Positions 44,399 to 54,052 are shown, numbered from the stretch's first letter. The stretch: DNA of 64,000 nucleotides from an uncultured Chlorobiaceae bacterium (GCA_903843305.1 CAIMPI010000046.1:54769-118768); one strand, 5' to 3'. Notes: a model not told the origin generated them from the letters alone. A program made the numbers and translations.

Positions 44399-46232
44399 GG
44401 TTTCCCGTTCTCAGGGGCAGTCTCTGCTCCTGTTCCGGATGCTGCAGCAGGTATAGCTTGTAGTAAAGTCCTCTTTTGGCGAGAAGCTCCTGGTGGTTGC
44501 CGGTTTCTCTGATAACGCCTTTGTGAAGAACAATAATTCTGTCGGCTTTCTGAACTGTCGAAAGTCGGTGGGCAATGATAATAGAAGTCCGCTCATTCAT
44601 GAGTTTGGCTGTTGCTGCATCAATCAGCGATTCAGTTTCGGTATCAACAGAGCTGGTGGCTTCATCAAGTATAAGAATTTCAGGATTGTAAAGAAGCGCT
44701 CGAACGAATGCTATTAACTGTTTCTGCCCGGAAGAGAGCCCTGTGCCGTTTTCTAACACCCTGTACTCGTAATTGCCTGGAAGCTGCTGAATAAAGCGAT
44801 CAGCTCCCACAACTCTTGCTGCTTCCCGTAGCGCTTCATCACTGACATCAGGATTTCCAAATGCAAGGTTCTCTTTTATACTACCAGAAAAGAGAAAAAC
44901 ATCTTGCATGACAACACCGACAAGCTTTCTTACAGAGAGTTCTGCTATCTCCTGCAATGGTATACCGTCAATGGTTACTGAGCCTTTTACAAAAGGGTAG
45001 AGCTTTGAGATGATATTTATCAGCGTTGTTTTTCCACTTCCTGTGGCGCCAACAATAGCAATCTTTTCTCCATGCCTGACGGTAAGTGAGATATCTTTCA
45101 GCACCCAGTTTTCGCTTTCATAAGCAAACCAGACATTTTTGAACTCGATACTCTCGCGGAACGACGTGAGTGTGTGCCGTTTCGTTTGATCTTCTATTCC
45201 CTCGCTTTCATCAAGGAGGCGGATGATGCGGTCTGAGCTTGCAATAGCGGTTTGAATAACGTTAAACCGGTCAGAGAGATGCTGCAAAGGACGGAAAAAC
45301 AGCCAAATATACTGAACAAATGAGACAACAACTCCGATTGTAAGATCAGCCTTCAGCAGTCGGATGCCACTGTACCAGATTACAAGACCAGCGGCAGCCG
45401 AGCTCAGTACCTCAATGAGCGGATAATAAATAGAGAAATAAAAGACTGTCCTGATATTTGCATCCCGATGATCTGCATTGATTGCAGCATATTTTTCCGC
45501 TTCACGTTCTTCACGGTTAAAGAGCTGGACAATGCTCATGCCTGTGAGATGCTCCTGAAAAAAGGTGTTTAGTCTTGCGATATGGGTGAGTACATCCTGA
45601 AAAGCAATCCGTACTCGATTTTTAAAGGTGATTGTTGCATAAATCATCAGGGGAAGAATAGCGAGCACAATAATGGTCAGTTGCCAGTCAATCCAAATCA
45701 TTAATAAAACAATGAAAAGGAGTTGCAAAAGGTCGCCCAGAATAGTGATGATTCCGCTGGAAAGCATCTCGTTCAGTGACTCAACATCATTGGTTGTCCG
45801 GGTGATAAGCCGTCCAATCGGATTTCGGTCATAAAACCTTGCAGGCAACTTCTGCAAATGGGTGAAAAGATCCATCCGGATGTCGAACACCGCCTTCTGG
45901 CCGATAACTTGAGTCAGCCAGGTCGTGATATATTGCTTTATGCCGTCAAGCAGAATGGCACCCGCAAGAAAAATACTTATTACCGTCAGTCCTTTGAAAT
46001 TTCCTCGGGCGATATAATCGTCAATGGCAACTTTTGTCAGATAAGGCCTTAACGGGCCAAGAAAAGAGCCTGCAATGGTGATGGCAACAGCTATTGCAAC
46101 AAGCTTATTGTATGGTTTGATATACCTGAAAAGGCGGAAGATAATATAGCGATCAACCGAACTTTTTTTTTCTTTTTGCAGGGTATCATCCTGCTGTGGC
46201 CGGAAGCTTTTTTTTGTTGAGTCGTTACTCAT
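44379..46232 (-). CDS. ABC exporter, fused permease and ATPase
   Basis: A half-transporter of about 617 residues with an ABC type 1 membrane domain (about 45-340) and an ATPase domain. Walker A is G-A-T-G-S-G-K-T-T near residue 400, and the signature reads L-S-S-G-Q instead of L-S-G-G-Q. Walker B is L-I-L-D-E-A-T-S-S-V-D, with I-I-A-H-R-L-S-T after it. It is probably a lipid or drug exporter. A start 36 bases upstream (46268) is in frame but lies inside glmM; ATG 46232, one base after the glmM stop, is preferred. Its end overlaps the convergent permease gene by 20 bases. Confidence 0.82.
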   Translation of the reverse strand: MSNDSTKKSFRPQQDDTLQKEKKSSVDRYIIFRLFRYIKPYNKLVAIAVAITIAGSFLGPLRPYLTKVAIDDYIARGNFKGLTVISIFLAGAILLDGIKQYITTWLTQVIGQKAVFDIRMDLFTHLQKLPARFYDRNPIGRLITRTTNDVESLNEMLSSGIITILGDLLQLLFIVLLMIWIDWQLTIIVLAILPLMIYATITFKNRVRIAFQDVLTHIARLNTFFQEHLTGMSIVQLFNREEREAEKYAAINADHRDANIRTVFYFSIYYPLIEVLSSAAAGLVIWYSGIRLLKADLTIGVVVSFVQYIWLFFRPLQHLSDRFNVIQTAIASSDRIIRLLDESEGIEDQTKRHTLTSFRESIEFKNVWFAYESENWVLKDISLTVRHGEKIAIVGATGSGKTTLINIISKLYPFVKGSVTIDGIPLQEIAELSVRKLVGVVMQDVFLFSGSIKENLAFGNPDVSDEALREAARVVGADRFIQQLPGNYEYRVLENGTGLSSGQKQLIAFVRALLYNPEILILDEATSSVDTETESLIDAATAKLMNERTSIIIAHRLSTVQKADRIIVLHKGVIRETGNHQELLAKRGLYYKLYLLQHPEQEQRLPLRTGNPIDCCP

Positions 46233-46233
46233 G

Positions 46234-47640
46234 CTAGTCTGTGCCCGAAACTCGTTTTTCAATTTCATGCTTCATTTCACTGGCCAGTGCTTCAGCTTGG
46301 GCTTTAGAAGATGCCTCAGCGTAGATTCTTACAATAGGTTCGGTATTTGATGGACGTAAATGCACCCAACTATCAGCAAAATCAAGTTTCAGTCCATCAA
46401 GCGTGTTGGCTTGAGCGGAATGGTAGAGTAGGGCAATCTCGGTAAAAATGGTATCCAGCGATTCACGGTCTGCTTTGCCGAGCACAATTTTCTGTTTAGA
46501 TATAAAGTAATCTGGAAATTCCTGTCTGAACTGCGACAGCAATCCGCCCTTGTTTTCTCTGCGCCAGAGGGTGAAGGCTTGGACAATAAGGGCTATGCCT
46601 ACCAATGCATCACGCCCATAATGTAATTCAGGCAGAATAACTCCACCGTTCCCTTCACCACCAATGACAACCCCGTGCTCTTTCATTATCTTACTGACGT
46701 TGGCTTCTCCAACGTTGGCGCTGTAACATGCCACCCCGTATCGGTTTGCAATATCACTGAGTGCACGACTGCTTGAAAGATTGTTTGCTACCGCTCCGGG
46801 TTTATACTTCAGGTAAAAATCAGCACAGGCGACCAAGGTATATTCCTCCCCGAAGAGCGAGCCGTCCTCGCAGATAAGAGCGAGCCGATCAACGTCAGGA
46901 TCAACAATAAGAGCAAAGTCGAATCCACTCTCCTGAAGCGTGGCAATAGTGCCTGAGAGATTTTCTTCAATGGGTTCCGGGTTTCGGGGAAAGAGTCCGG
47001 TGCCACCACAGCCAACTTTCAGAACACTTTCAATACCAAGTCTTTCACAAAGCTTGGGGACAATCGAAGAGCCTGCCCCTTCAACACAGTCAACAAGTAC
47101 CTTAAAGTGCTCTCTTGCAATTGACGTCGGATCGATACAGGGTAACTGAAGGACTTTTTCAATATGATAATTGTCATATCCTTCATTATATGATATCGCG
47201 CCGATGGCATCCCAGCGCGCAGTAAAAAATTGTTCTTTTTCTACAATATCGAGAAGCTCATTTACCTCGTCAGCGTTTAAAAACTCCCCAAAGTGGTTGA
47301 GCATTTTCAGTGCATTCCATGCTACAGGATTGTGTGAGGCCGTAATGATTAGTCCAGCATCAGCCTGTTCGGCTGTAACGGCAATTTCAATAGTTGGAGT
47401 TGTAGCTATACCAAGATCGATAACATCACATCCGCAAAGGAGTAGCGTATTGCTGACAAGATCACTAATTGCCTTGCCGGTTGGTCTGGTATCCCTGCCA
47501 ATAACAATTCTTGATTTTTTTTCAGGATTTCTTTGGCGAGTCCATGAAGCAAAAGCCATTGCAAATTCGGTGAGATTTTTTGGCGTCAGACTTTCGCCAA
47601 CAATTCCTCTTATCCCGGAAACGCTGATCATCAGGCACAT
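46234..47640 (-). CDS. glmM: Phosphoglucosamine/phosphomannomutase (GlmM-like)
   Basis: An alpha-D-phosphohexomutase of about 468 residues. It begins V-S-G-I-R-G-I-V-G, and the phosphoserine loop T-A-S-H-N-P lies near residue 97. The metal loop is D-P-D-V-D-R near 239, G-E-G-N-G-G-V is the sugar-binding loop near 325, and R-P-S-N-T-E-P is the phosphate-binding loop near 430. GlmM interconverts GlcN-6-P and GlcN-1-P for UDP-GlcNAc; a phosphomannomutase role is possible. The frame is open to 47766, but ATG 47640 (or 47631) fits the family N-terminus. Confidence 0.85.
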   Translation of the reverse strand: MCLMISVSGIRGIVGESLTPKNLTEFAMAFASWTRQRNPEKKSRIVIGRDTRPTGKAISDLVSNTLLLCGCDVIDLGIATTPTIEIAVTAEQADAGLIITASHNPVAWNALKMLNHFGEFLNADEVNELLDIVEKEQFFTARWDAIGAISYNEGYDNYHIEKVLQLPCIDPTSIAREHFKVLVDCVEGAGSSIVPKLCERLGIESVLKVGCGGTGLFPRNPEPIEENLSGTIATLQESGFDFALIVDPDVDRLALICEDGSLFGEEYTLVACADFYLKYKPGAVANNLSSSRALSDIANRYGVACYSANVGEANVSKIMKEHGVVIGGEGNGGVILPELHYGRDALVGIALIVQAFTLWRRENKGGLLSQFRQEFPDYFISKQKIVLGKADRESLDTIFTEIALLYHSAQANTLDGLKLDFADSWVHLRPSNTEPIVRIYAEASSKAQAEALASEMKHEIEKRVSGTD

Positions 47641-47787
47641 AAACGCGAGGTTAACTTGATTAAATGTTTTGCCAATATAAGAAAAAAGGGGGATGAAGAT
47701 GAATCGCAGAGCAGCGAAGGGGTATGAATGCTTAAGTGAAAAAGGGGTTGTTGGTAAAGAGTGCAAGACTTTCCAGATTTTTCTTAT

Positions 47788-47815
47788 TTGCCTTTTGATT
47801 TGTTTCTTTTATATT
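47788..47815 (+). promoter_or_regulatory. Possible promoter of rpsT
   Basis: TTGCCT (47788-47793) and TATATT (47810-47815) are 16 bases apart, about 48 bases before the rpsT start, within the 222-base gap between the divergent glmM and rpsT genes. Confidence 0.3.
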
Positions 47816-47862
47816 AAATACCTTTTGTTATTCAACAATATTATTATTAACAGTAAGCGTAT

Positions 47863-48144
47863 ATGCCTTTACATAAATCGGCTGAAAAAAGACTCCGGCA
47901 GTCAGAAAGAAGAAATGTCAGAAACAGAGCAAGGAAAAAAGAGCTGAAAGTTCTTGTTAAAACCATGCAAAAACTGATTGATACCAGTGCTAACAAGGCA
48001 GTTGTCGAAGGAGCCTACCGAGCGGTTGTGCAGAAACTTGATCGCCTTGGGGTAAAGAATTACATTCACGCCAATAAAGCATCTCGTAAAAAGTCACAGT
48101 TGACACGTATTTTAAACAGCTACGTGCAGTCTGGCAACGAGTAA
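47863..48144 (+). CDS. rpsT: 30S ribosomal protein S20
   Basis: A 93-residue, very basic helical protein. The N-terminus is [11 protein letters not shown] with R-N-R-A-R-K-K, and [10 protein letters not shown] lies near the C-terminus, both diagnostic of S20. It binds the 5' and 3' minor domains of 16S rRNA. It is a monocistronic-looking gene between glmM (divergent) and ruvA. Confidence 0.95.
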   Translation: MPLHKSAEKRLRQSERRNVRNRARKKELKVLVKTMQKLIDTSANKAVVEGAYRAVVQKLDRLGVKNYIHANKASRKKSQLTRILNSYVQSGNE

Positions 48145-48232
48145 AAATGTACTGGTGAGGCTAGGTAGTGATCTTCATATTTTGATATCTGGACTGTATG
48201 CTGTTTAAGTTCGGACTTTCATATCTTATTTC

Positions 48233-48835
48233 ATGTTTGCATATTTTCGAGGTAAGCTAGTTTCAGTTTTGCCAGAGGAAGCTGTTGTAGATGTTGCTGG
48301 TATTGCTTACCACTTCCTGATTTCTGCGACTACAAGCCGTCAGTTGCCCGAGCTTGGTCGTGATGTGGTTCTTTTTTCGCATCTTTATATTAGGGAAGGT
48401 ATCTTGCAACTTTATGGCTTTTGCAGAGAGGAGGAACGTCAGCTATTTCGGTTGCTGTTACTTGTTTCAGGTATAGGCCCAAAGCTGGCACTTGCAGTTC
48501 TTTCTGGATTGCAGGTTCAGGATGTTCATGAAGCTATTTTGGCTAATACTCCCGAACGCCTTTACGGTATAACTGGTGTTGGCAAAAAAAACGCTGCAAG
48601 GATTATCCTCGAATTGAGAGATAAAATTCTCAAACTTTCGCCAGTTTCTGGAATGCCAGCTTCTGCTTCATTGCAGATAAACCGGTTGCGGGAAGATGCT
48701 GTCAATGCCTTAGTAACGCTTGGATTTTCTCGCATTACTGTTCAAAAGGCCGTTGTCAGCATTCTTGAACAAAACACAGGACTCACTGTCGAAGAGGTTG
48801 TCAAATCAGCACTTGTTTCAATTCATAACAGTTAG
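48233..48835 (+). CDS. ruvA: Holliday junction branch migration protein RuvA
   Basis: A 200-residue RuvA. The N-terminal OB fold has M-F-A-Y-F-R-G-K-L and V-D-V-A-G-I-A-Y. The two helix-hairpin-helix motifs are [10 protein letters not shown] near residue 78 and [10 protein letters not shown] near 115. The C-terminal domain III has [11 protein letters not shown] and contacts RuvB. It binds four-way junctions during recombination repair. No ruvB or ruvC lies beside it. It precedes folC by 9 bases. Confidence 0.95.
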   Translation: MFAYFRGKLVSVLPEEAVVDVAGIAYHFLISATTSRQLPELGRDVVLFSHLYIREGILQLYGFCREEERQLFRLLLLVSGIGPKLALAVLSGLQVQDVHEAILANTPERLYGITGVGKKNAARIILELRDKILKLSPVSGMPASASLQINRLREDAVNALVTLGFSRITVQKAVVSILEQNTGLTVEEVVKSALVSIHNS

Positions 48836-48844
48836 CAGCCAGCG

Positions 48845-50113
48845 GTGACTTACGAGGAAGCCCTTGATTTTCTGTACCCCCTGCATCGGTTCGGTATAAA
48901 GCCTGGCCTTGAGCGTGTGCATATACTACTTGATCTTAATGGTGCCCCACATAAACGCTTAGGCAAGATTGTTCATATTGCAGGCACAAACGGGAAAGGA
49001 ACTGTTGCTGCAGCACTTGCGTCGATCTTTCAGGCAAGCGGCAGAAAAACCGCCCTCTATACCTCTCCTCATCTGGTTGATTTTACAGAAAGAATTCGTA
49101 TCAATGGCGTGCAGATTTCAAGAAAGCAAGTTGCGCACTATTGTTCCCTATTCATGGATGCTATTATCGAAAACCATTCTACTTTTTTTGAAGCGACAAC
49201 AGTAATTGCTTTTGCCTGGTTTGCCGATGAAGGGGTTGAGGTTTCCATTATCGAAACAGGTATGGGTGGACGGCTCGATGCAACTAATGTGGTTGATTCT
49301 ACCTATGTCGTGATACCAAGTATCGGCATGGATCATACAGAGTGGTTGGGTGAGACTCCTGCCAAGATAGCTTCCGAAAAAGCTGCTATTATCAAAAAAG
49401 GGTGCAGGGTATTTACGGCGGTGTCTATACCTGAAGCATTTTTGCCGATTCAGAAGAAGGCGGAATCATGCGAGGCACCACTCTTTATTGCCGGAAAAGA
49501 TGTAGTCTGGAGGGTCTCTTCTGCAGAGCTGGGAATGATTGAGCTTAAAGTCAGAACAGCTTTCCGCTACTATCATGCACTGAAGGTGCCGCTTAACGGA
49601 TTGTTTCATGCCTCCAACATCTCTCTTGCTGTCATGGTTGCTGAAGATGTAGGCATTGCACCCGAACATATCTCTTCTGGTCTGGAACGAATGTTGCAGA
49701 CTGGCTACAGAGCACGACTTGAAAGGATTGGTACCTCTCCGACAGTGCTTCTTGATGTGTCGCACAACCCTGACGGTATGCGGAAAACTGTCAATACCCT
49801 TTCTTCATTCCGCCATGCATATCGGCGGGTCTATGTTATGCTTGGTTTGGCCTCAGACAAGGATGCACAAGCGATTATTCGCGAACTTCTGCGTCTTGAC
49901 TGTGTGTTTTTTCTGGTCAATATTCCATCCGAACGAAGTGTTCCGGCTGAAGTACTCTGCGCTTTATGTAAAAAAGAGGGGGCAGAGGCAACAGTTTGCA
50001 GTAACGGGATAGATGGACTTGGGATTTTGCGTCAAAAAGCATGCATTGATGATCTTGTTCTTGTGACAGGCTCGTTTTATCTGGCTGGAGCTATTATTGC
50101 TGCTGGTATATGA
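48845..50113 (+). CDS. folC: Folylpolyglutamate synthase / dihydrofolate synthase
   Basis: A 422-residue Mur-ligase-like enzyme. The P-loop H-I-A-G-T-N-G-K-G-T lies near residue 42, S-P-H-L is followed by E-R-I-R-I-N-G near 80, and E-T-G-M-G-G-R-L-D-A-T-N near 140 is the FolC signature. D-V-S-H-N-P-D-G lies near 305. It adds glutamates to folates and may also make dihydrofolate. It starts at GTG 48845. No other folate gene is near. Confidence 0.92.
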   Translation: MTYEEALDFLYPLHRFGIKPGLERVHILLDLNGAPHKRLGKIVHIAGTNGKGTVAAALASIFQASGRKTALYTSPHLVDFTERIRINGVQISRKQVAHYCSLFMDAIIENHSTFFEATTVIAFAWFADEGVEVSIIETGMGGRLDATNVVDSTYVVIPSIGMDHTEWLGETPAKIASEKAAIIKKGCRVFTAVSIPEAFLPIQKKAESCEAPLFIAGKDVVWRVSSAELGMIELKVRTAFRYYHALKVPLNGLFHASNISLAVMVAEDVGIAPEHISSGLERMLQTGYRARLERIGTSPTVLLDVSHNPDGMRKTVNTLSSFRHAYRRVYVMLGLASDKDAQAIIRELLRLDCVFFLVNIPSERSVPAEVLCALCKKEGAEATVCSNGIDGLGILRQKACIDDLVLVTGSFYLAGAIIAAGI

Positions 50114-50440
50114 AAAGTAATTGCTTGAAATGCGTGTTATTATGGAAATTTGTTTATATTTCAAGCAATCCACAGAGATTCTTCATTTACGCAAGAAGAA
50201 ATTCCTTTCCATAATTCCTTGTTGTGATTATACCTTTTTTAATTATAGAGGTTCTTCCCCTGCCATCTTCTTTTTCCTGCTTTCATGTTACATGACAAAG
50301 CGTTAAAGGTAATCCTCGTTAATAATGCGAGGCATTGACCACGATGTTTGGATACACCGTTAAAGGGGGACGCATACTATATACTATCTGATCTTTTTCT
50401 TTGGCTTTTTTAAAACAAGCTTTGAACACAATTAAATACA
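50114..50440 (+). other. 327-base leader region ahead of rho, no gene seen
   Basis: No convincing coding frame lies here. It holds a small hairpin (CCTCG at 50314-50318 with CGAGG at 50328-50332), an isolated TTGACC at 50335-50340 and a TATACT at 50380-50385 that lacks a well-spaced -35. The stretch before rho is T-rich. A rho leader subject to autoregulation is possible, but the sequence does not prove it. Confidence 0.4.
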
Positions 50441-51730
50441 ATGTCGAATAATTCGGTTTCCAAGGGTCTGGACATCAATATGCTCCAGAAAATGAAGGTT
50501 TATGAATTGCATGCTTTAGCCAAGGAGATTGGTGTCACGGCTGCAGGTCTAAGAAAGGAAGAGCTGATTTTCAAGATTATCGAAGCTCAATCGCAGAAGA
50601 ACAGTGATTCTGAAAGCGGTAATGTGATGGTTAATACCGGTGTTTTGCAGGTTATACCGGAAGGTTATGGCTTTTTACGATCAGCTAATTATAACTACCT
50701 TTCTTCCCCTGACGATATTTACGTTTCTCCATCCCAGATCAAGCGTTTCAATATGCGTACCGGAGATACGGTATCTGGACAAGTAAGGGCGCCGAAGGAG
50801 GGTGAGCGTTTTTTCGCGTTGTTGAAAATTAACACTATTGACGGAAACGATCCGGAAATTACAAGGGAGAGGCCCTACTTTGAAAATCTCACTCCTCTTT
50901 TTCCGCGAGAACGTTTCAAGCTCGAAACCAAGCAATCTGAAGCTTGTGGTCGTATCATGGATATTTTTACCCCTATTGGAAAAGGGCAGCGAGGATTGAT
51001 TGTGGCGCAGCCGAAAACCGGTAAAACCATGCTTTTGCAGATGATTGCCAATGCAATTATTAAAAATCATCCAGAAGTGTATCTTATTGTTCTTCTTATT
51101 GATGAACGGCCTGAAGAGGTGACTGACATGGCTCGGAGTGTGCCAGCGGAGGTTGTGAGTTCCACCTTTGATGAAGATCCGGAACGTCATGTTCTTGTTG
51201 CGGACATGGTTCTTGAAAAAGCAAAACGGCTGGTTGAGGTCGGCAGGGACGTGGTGGTTTTGCTCGATTCCATTACCAGACTTGCAAGGGCTCATAATAC
51301 CATCATTCCTCATTCTGGAAAAATTCTTTCAGGAGGTATTGATGCAAATGCACTCACCAAGCCGAAACGTTTTTTTGGAGCAGCTCGCAATATTGAGGAG
51401 GGCGGCAGTCTTACTATTATTGCAACAGCGCTTGTTGATACAGGTTCACGTATGGATGATGTTATCTTTGAAGAGTTCAAAGGTACCGGCAATATGGAGT
51501 TGCTTCTCGACCGCAGGCTTTCCGAACGACGTGTATTTCCTTCTATTGATATTCTCCGTTCCGGTACACGTAAAGAGGAGTTGCTCTTTACCCAGGACGA
51601 GCTTTCCAGGACATGGCTTCTCAGAAAGTATCTGGCTGATAAAAATCCGATTGAGTGCATGGAGTTCATGCGAGAGAAAATGGCCGATACCAAGGACAAC
51701 AAGGACTTTTTCAAATATATGAATGCATGA
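50441..51730 (+). CDS. rho: Transcription termination factor Rho
   Basis: A 429-residue Rho. An N-terminal SAP-like helix domain comes first (residues 10-45, L-H-A-L-A-K-E-I-G). The RNA-binding cold-shock domain follows (E-G-Y-G-F-L-R near 74, Y-V-S-P-S-Q-I). The ATPase has Walker A A-Q-P-K-T-G-K-T near 190, Walker B (V-V-L-L-D-S-I-T) and the Q-loop/R-loop region around L-S-G-G-I-D-A. It is a hexameric RNA helicase that ends untranslated transcripts. Length is typical, without the large insertions seen in some Bacteroidota. Confidence 0.96.
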   Translation: MSNNSVSKGLDINMLQKMKVYELHALAKEIGVTAAGLRKEELIFKIIEAQSQKNSDSESGNVMVNTGVLQVIPEGYGFLRSANYNYLSSPDDIYVSPSQIKRFNMRTGDTVSGQVRAPKEGERFFALLKINTIDGNDPEITRERPYFENLTPLFPRERFKLETKQSEACGRIMDIFTPIGKGQRGLIVAQPKTGKTMLLQMIANAIIKNHPEVYLIVLLIDERPEEVTDMARSVPAEVVSSTFDEDPERHVLVADMVLEKAKRLVEVGRDVVVLLDSITRLARAHNTIIPHSGKILSGGIDANALTKPKRFFGAARNIEEGGSLTIIATALVDTGSRMDDVIFEEFKGTGNMELLLDRRLSERRVFPSIDILRSGTRKEELLFTQDELSRTWLLRKYLADKNPIECMEFMREKMADTKDNKDFFKYMNA

Positions 51731-51813
51731 GTACGTTAAGCCTCGAACTGCGAAATGCTGAATGAAAATCCGTGTGTTATTAGGAAAAGATTCTTTTGGT
51801 TCCTTAATAAAAT

Positions 51814-51841
51814 TTGAAGTTCAGAAAAAACTTCCTATATT
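51814..51841 (+). promoter_or_regulatory. Putative promoter for the small basic-protein gene and tRNAs
   Basis: TTGAAG (51814-51819) and TATATT (51836-51841) are 16 bases apart. Transcription would start near 51848, 30 bases ahead of the short gene, and could run through both tRNAs to the strong terminator at 52214-52240. A GAAGTT/AACTTC inverted repeat lies in the spacer. Confidence 0.45.
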
Positions 51842-51877
51842 ATCTGCCTTTAAAACAAGAGGAAAGACACTTACTAT

Positions 51878-51985
51878 ATGCCCTGCGGAAAAAAAAGAAA
51901 ACGTCATAAAATGGCGGTACACAAGCGTAAAAAGATGCGTCGTAAGAACAGGCACAAGAAGCGCCAGAGATACCAGAATAAGTAA
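51878..51985 (+). CDS. 35-residue AURKAIP1/COX24-like basic protein, probable small ribosomal protein
   Basis: ATG 51878 opens a 35-codon frame ending in TAA at 51983-51985. The product begins M-P-C-G-K-K-R-K-R-H-K-M and continues V-H-K-R-K-K-M-R-R-K-N-R-H-K-K. More than half of its residues are Lys, Arg or His. This pattern matches the very short AURKAIP1/COX24-domain proteins of Bacteroidota and Chlorobiota, related to mitochondrial mS38 and mycobacterial bS22, which sit on the small ribosomal subunit. A GAGGAAAG site lies about 11 bases upstream and a promoter-like site before that. Such genes are often missed because of their size. Confidence 0.72.
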   Translation: MPCGKKRKRHKMAVHKRKKMRRKNRHKKRQRYQNK

Positions 51986-52016
51986 GTTCCGGTACTCATG
52001 TACCTTCGTATAGGTC

Positions 52017-52089
52017 GAGAATATAGCTCAGTCGGTAGAGCATCTGCCTTTTAAGCAGAGGGTCGAAGGTTCGAGTCCTTCTATTCTCA
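52017..52089 (+). tRNA. tRNA-Lys (anticodon UUU)
   Basis: A complete 73-base cloverleaf: acceptor GAGAATA/TATTCTC, D-arm GCTC/GAGC, anticodon stem TCTGC/GCAGA with loop CTTTTAA (anticodon TTT), T-arm GAAGG/CCTTC with loop TTCGAGT, discriminator A. CCA is not encoded. It lies 31 bases after the small basic-protein gene. Confidence 0.95.
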
Positions 52090-52120
52090 CGAAGTATATA
52101 CACATTCTGAAATTTGACAA

Positions 52121-52202
52121 GCCCGAGTGGTGAAATTGGTAGACACACTATCTTGAGGGGGTAGCGCCGAAAGGTGTAGGAGTTCGAATCTCCTCTCGGG
52201 CA
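52121..52202 (+). tRNA. tRNA-Leu (anticodon GAG)
   Basis: A class II tRNA of 82 bases: acceptor GCCCGAG/CTCGGGC, anticodon stem CTATC/GGTAG with loop TTGAGGG (anticodon GAG), a variable arm (CGCCGAAAGGTGT), T-arm AGGAG/CTCCT with loop TTCGAAT, discriminator A. CCA is not encoded. It reads CUC/CUU codons and follows tRNA-Lys by 31 bases. Confidence 0.94.
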
Positions 52203-52213
52203 CTTGTTATTTT

Positions 52214-52240
52214 AAAGCCGCTATTTTGCGGCTTTTTTTT
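52214..52240 (+). terminator. Strong intrinsic terminator after the tRNA pair
   Basis: An eight-base-pair stem AAAGCCGC/GCGGCTTT with loop TATTTT is followed by an uninterrupted run of T residues to 52240. It ends the tRNA transcription unit, 42 bases before etfB. Confidence 0.9.
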
Positions 52241-52281
52241 ATGTTATTTTTCATTTGTTTAAGAGACCAAGATAACTCTCT

Positions 52282-53028
52282 ATGAATATTGCAGTATGTG
52301 TCTGTCAGGTACCCGATACCGCGTCGGTTATTGGATTTGTTGATGGAGCAATAGATCTTACAAGAGTCAATGACGTGATGAATCCCTATGATGAGTATGC
52401 GCTTGAGGAGGCAGTGTCCCTTAAAGAGCGCTTTGAGGGAAGCATTGTAACTGTTTTCAGTGTCGCGGCTGTTTCAGCAAAAGAGATGCTTCGTAAAGCC
52501 TTGGCCATGGGTGCAGACAGGGCAGTACTGGTGAGCAATATCGTGGTGTCAGATTCATTTCAAACGGCTCAGGTTCTCTGCCAGGCTATTTCTGCTTTTT
52601 ATCAACAGGCGTTGCCTGACCTTGTCTTTTGCGGCAAGCATTCTACTGATTTTCAGAACGGACAGGTTCCGCCAATGCTTGCCGAGATGCTTGGAATTCC
52701 ATCAGTCACTGGTATTACCGCATTTCATGCTTCTTTCGAAAGTATACAGGTTGAGCGTGAAATTGAGGGTGGGTTAGAATATATTGATATTAACTATCCA
52801 GCATTGCTCAGCGCGGACAAAGGATTGAATATGCCCCGTAAAACCAGTATTAGAGCGGTCATCGAGGCGAGAAAAAAAACAATTGATCTTTTTTATGCCA
52901 CTCTCTGCGAGAATGCTTCAGTGGCTATGATCAGCATTGAGCCCCTTGAAAGAAAAAAAATATGCAAATTTATGCATAGCGAAAAAGAGCTAATCAGGCA
53001 TCTCAACGAAGAATATTCTTTTTTCTGA
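52282..53028 (+). CDS. etfB: Electron transfer flavoprotein beta subunit
   Basis: A 248-residue EtfB with the N-terminal C-V-C-Q-V-P-D-T, the family block N-P-Y-D-E-Y-A-L-E-E near residue 37 and A-L-A-M-G-A-D-R-A near residue 76. The recognition-loop region holds Y-P-A-L-L-S-A with L-N-M-P-R near 186. It pairs with EtfA to carry electrons via FAD and AMP. No acyl-CoA dehydrogenase or ETF oxidoreductase is adjacent, so its electron donor is not shown. Some ETFs bifurcate electrons; this sequence alone does not settle that. Confidence 0.88.
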   Translation: MNIAVCVCQVPDTASVIGFVDGAIDLTRVNDVMNPYDEYALEEAVSLKERFEGSIVTVFSVAAVSAKEMLRKALAMGADRAVLVSNIVVSDSFQTAQVLCQAISAFYQQALPDLVFCGKHSTDFQNGQVPPMLAEMLGIPSVTGITAFHASFESIQVEREIEGGLEYIDINYPALLSADKGLNMPRKTSIRAVIEARKKTIDLFYATLCENASVAMISIEPLERKKICKFMHSEKELIRHLNEEYSFF

Positions 53029-53053
53029 GCAGGGGGAAATAAGAAATGCCAAT

Positions 53054-54052
53054 GTGTCGATGAACAAATTTCTTGTATTTCTGGAACAGAGGGAAGGTAT
53101 TGTAAAAAAAACTTCCATTGACACTTGGAACCGTGTTCAAGATCTTGCCGCTTTATATGGAGATTCTGCAGTGTTCGGTATCCTTGCAGGGCCAGTTGAT
53201 CTTCAGCAATTATGCGCGTCTCTCTCTGGGAAGGGTGTTATTTATCATGCCAGTAATGAGGCCTTCAGGTTGTACAATCCGGGGCACTACGCCCGGCTTG
53301 TTGCTGAAACGTTGAAACTTGAGGCTTGCACCACCATTTTTTTTGCTGATACGGTACTCAGCCGGGATTTAGCTCCTAAACTTTCCTTGCATCTTAAGGC
53401 ATCATTGCTTTCGGGATGCACAATTTTCGATGTTTCAAAAGAAGTGTGTGTTCGTTGCGTAAGACCTGTCTATTCTGGTTCGACCATAGCTTCTTTTGTT
53501 GCTGAACGTTCGATCAGGATTTACACTATTCTGTCATCTGCAAAGTTATTCCACTCCATTTCCGAAGATTACCCCACCATTATTCCTCTTGAAACATGCC
53601 GCCTCACTGGTATAGAAGAGCTCTTTCCGGTAGTCCGCAGGATGGTTATGTATTCAGGAAGGCAGGATGTAACCGAAGCGAGTATTATTGTTGCAGGTGG
53701 GAGAGGAATGGGAGGAAGTGAGGGTTTTGTTATTCTTGAGCAGCTTGCACAACTTCTTGGGGGTGCTGTCGGGGCGAGTCGTCAAGCGGTTGATGGAGGG
53801 TGGCGGCCCCATTTTGAACAGATCGGGCAGACAGGCAAAACAGTTGCGCCAGCGCTTTATCTTGCATGCGGTATATCTGGAACTCCCCAGCACCTTGCTG
53901 GGCTCGGATCAGGTTCTACTGTTGTGGCAGCAATCAATAGTGATCGTTATGCGCCAATTTTTGATGTAGCTGATTATGGTATTGTTGGCGATGTCCATCT
54001 TGTATTACCCAAATTGCTTGATGCCCTTCATGAATTTTTGAAGAGGAAATGA
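53054..54052 (+). CDS. etfA: Electron transfer flavoprotein alpha subunit
   Basis: A 332-residue EtfA. The C-terminal FAD-binding domain has A-G-G-R-G-M-G-G near residue 214, G-A-S-R-Q-A-V-D-G-G-W near 240, Q-x-G-Q-T-G-K-T-V near 257 and G-I-S-G-T-P-Q-H near 274, followed by I-N-S-D. The N-terminal domain is weakly conserved. The gene starts at GTG 53054 or ATG 53060, 25 bases after etfB, and forms a two-gene unit with it. Confidence 0.9.
   Translation: MSMNKFLVFLEQREGIVKKTSIDTWNRVQDLAALYGDSAVFGILAGPVDLQQLCASLSGKGVIYHASNEAFRLYNPGHYARLVAETLKLEACTTIFFADTVLSRDLAPKLSLHLKASLLSGCTIFDVSKEVCVRCVRPVYSGSTIASFVAERSIRIYTILSSAKLFHSISEDYPTIIPLETCRLTGIEELFPVVRRMVMYSGRQDVTEASIIVAGGRGMGGSEGFVILEQLAQLLGGAVGASRQAVDGGWRPHFEQIGQTGKTVAPALYLACGISGTPQHLAGLGSGSTVVAAINSDRYAPIFDVADYGIVGDVHLVLPKLLDALHEFLKRK

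Noticed and set aside
47693..47947. 84-residue open frame upstream of and into rpsT
   Set aside because: Different frame from S20, with an AT-driven hydrophobic composition; covers the likely rpsT promoter.
50681..51313. 210-residue open frame on the - strand
   Set aside because: Antisense to rho, which carries every expected motif.
51762..52013. 83-residue open frame on the + strand after rho
   Set aside because: Overlaps the 35-residue basic protein in another frame and holds a promoter-like site. The shorter frame matches a known small-protein pattern; this one does not.
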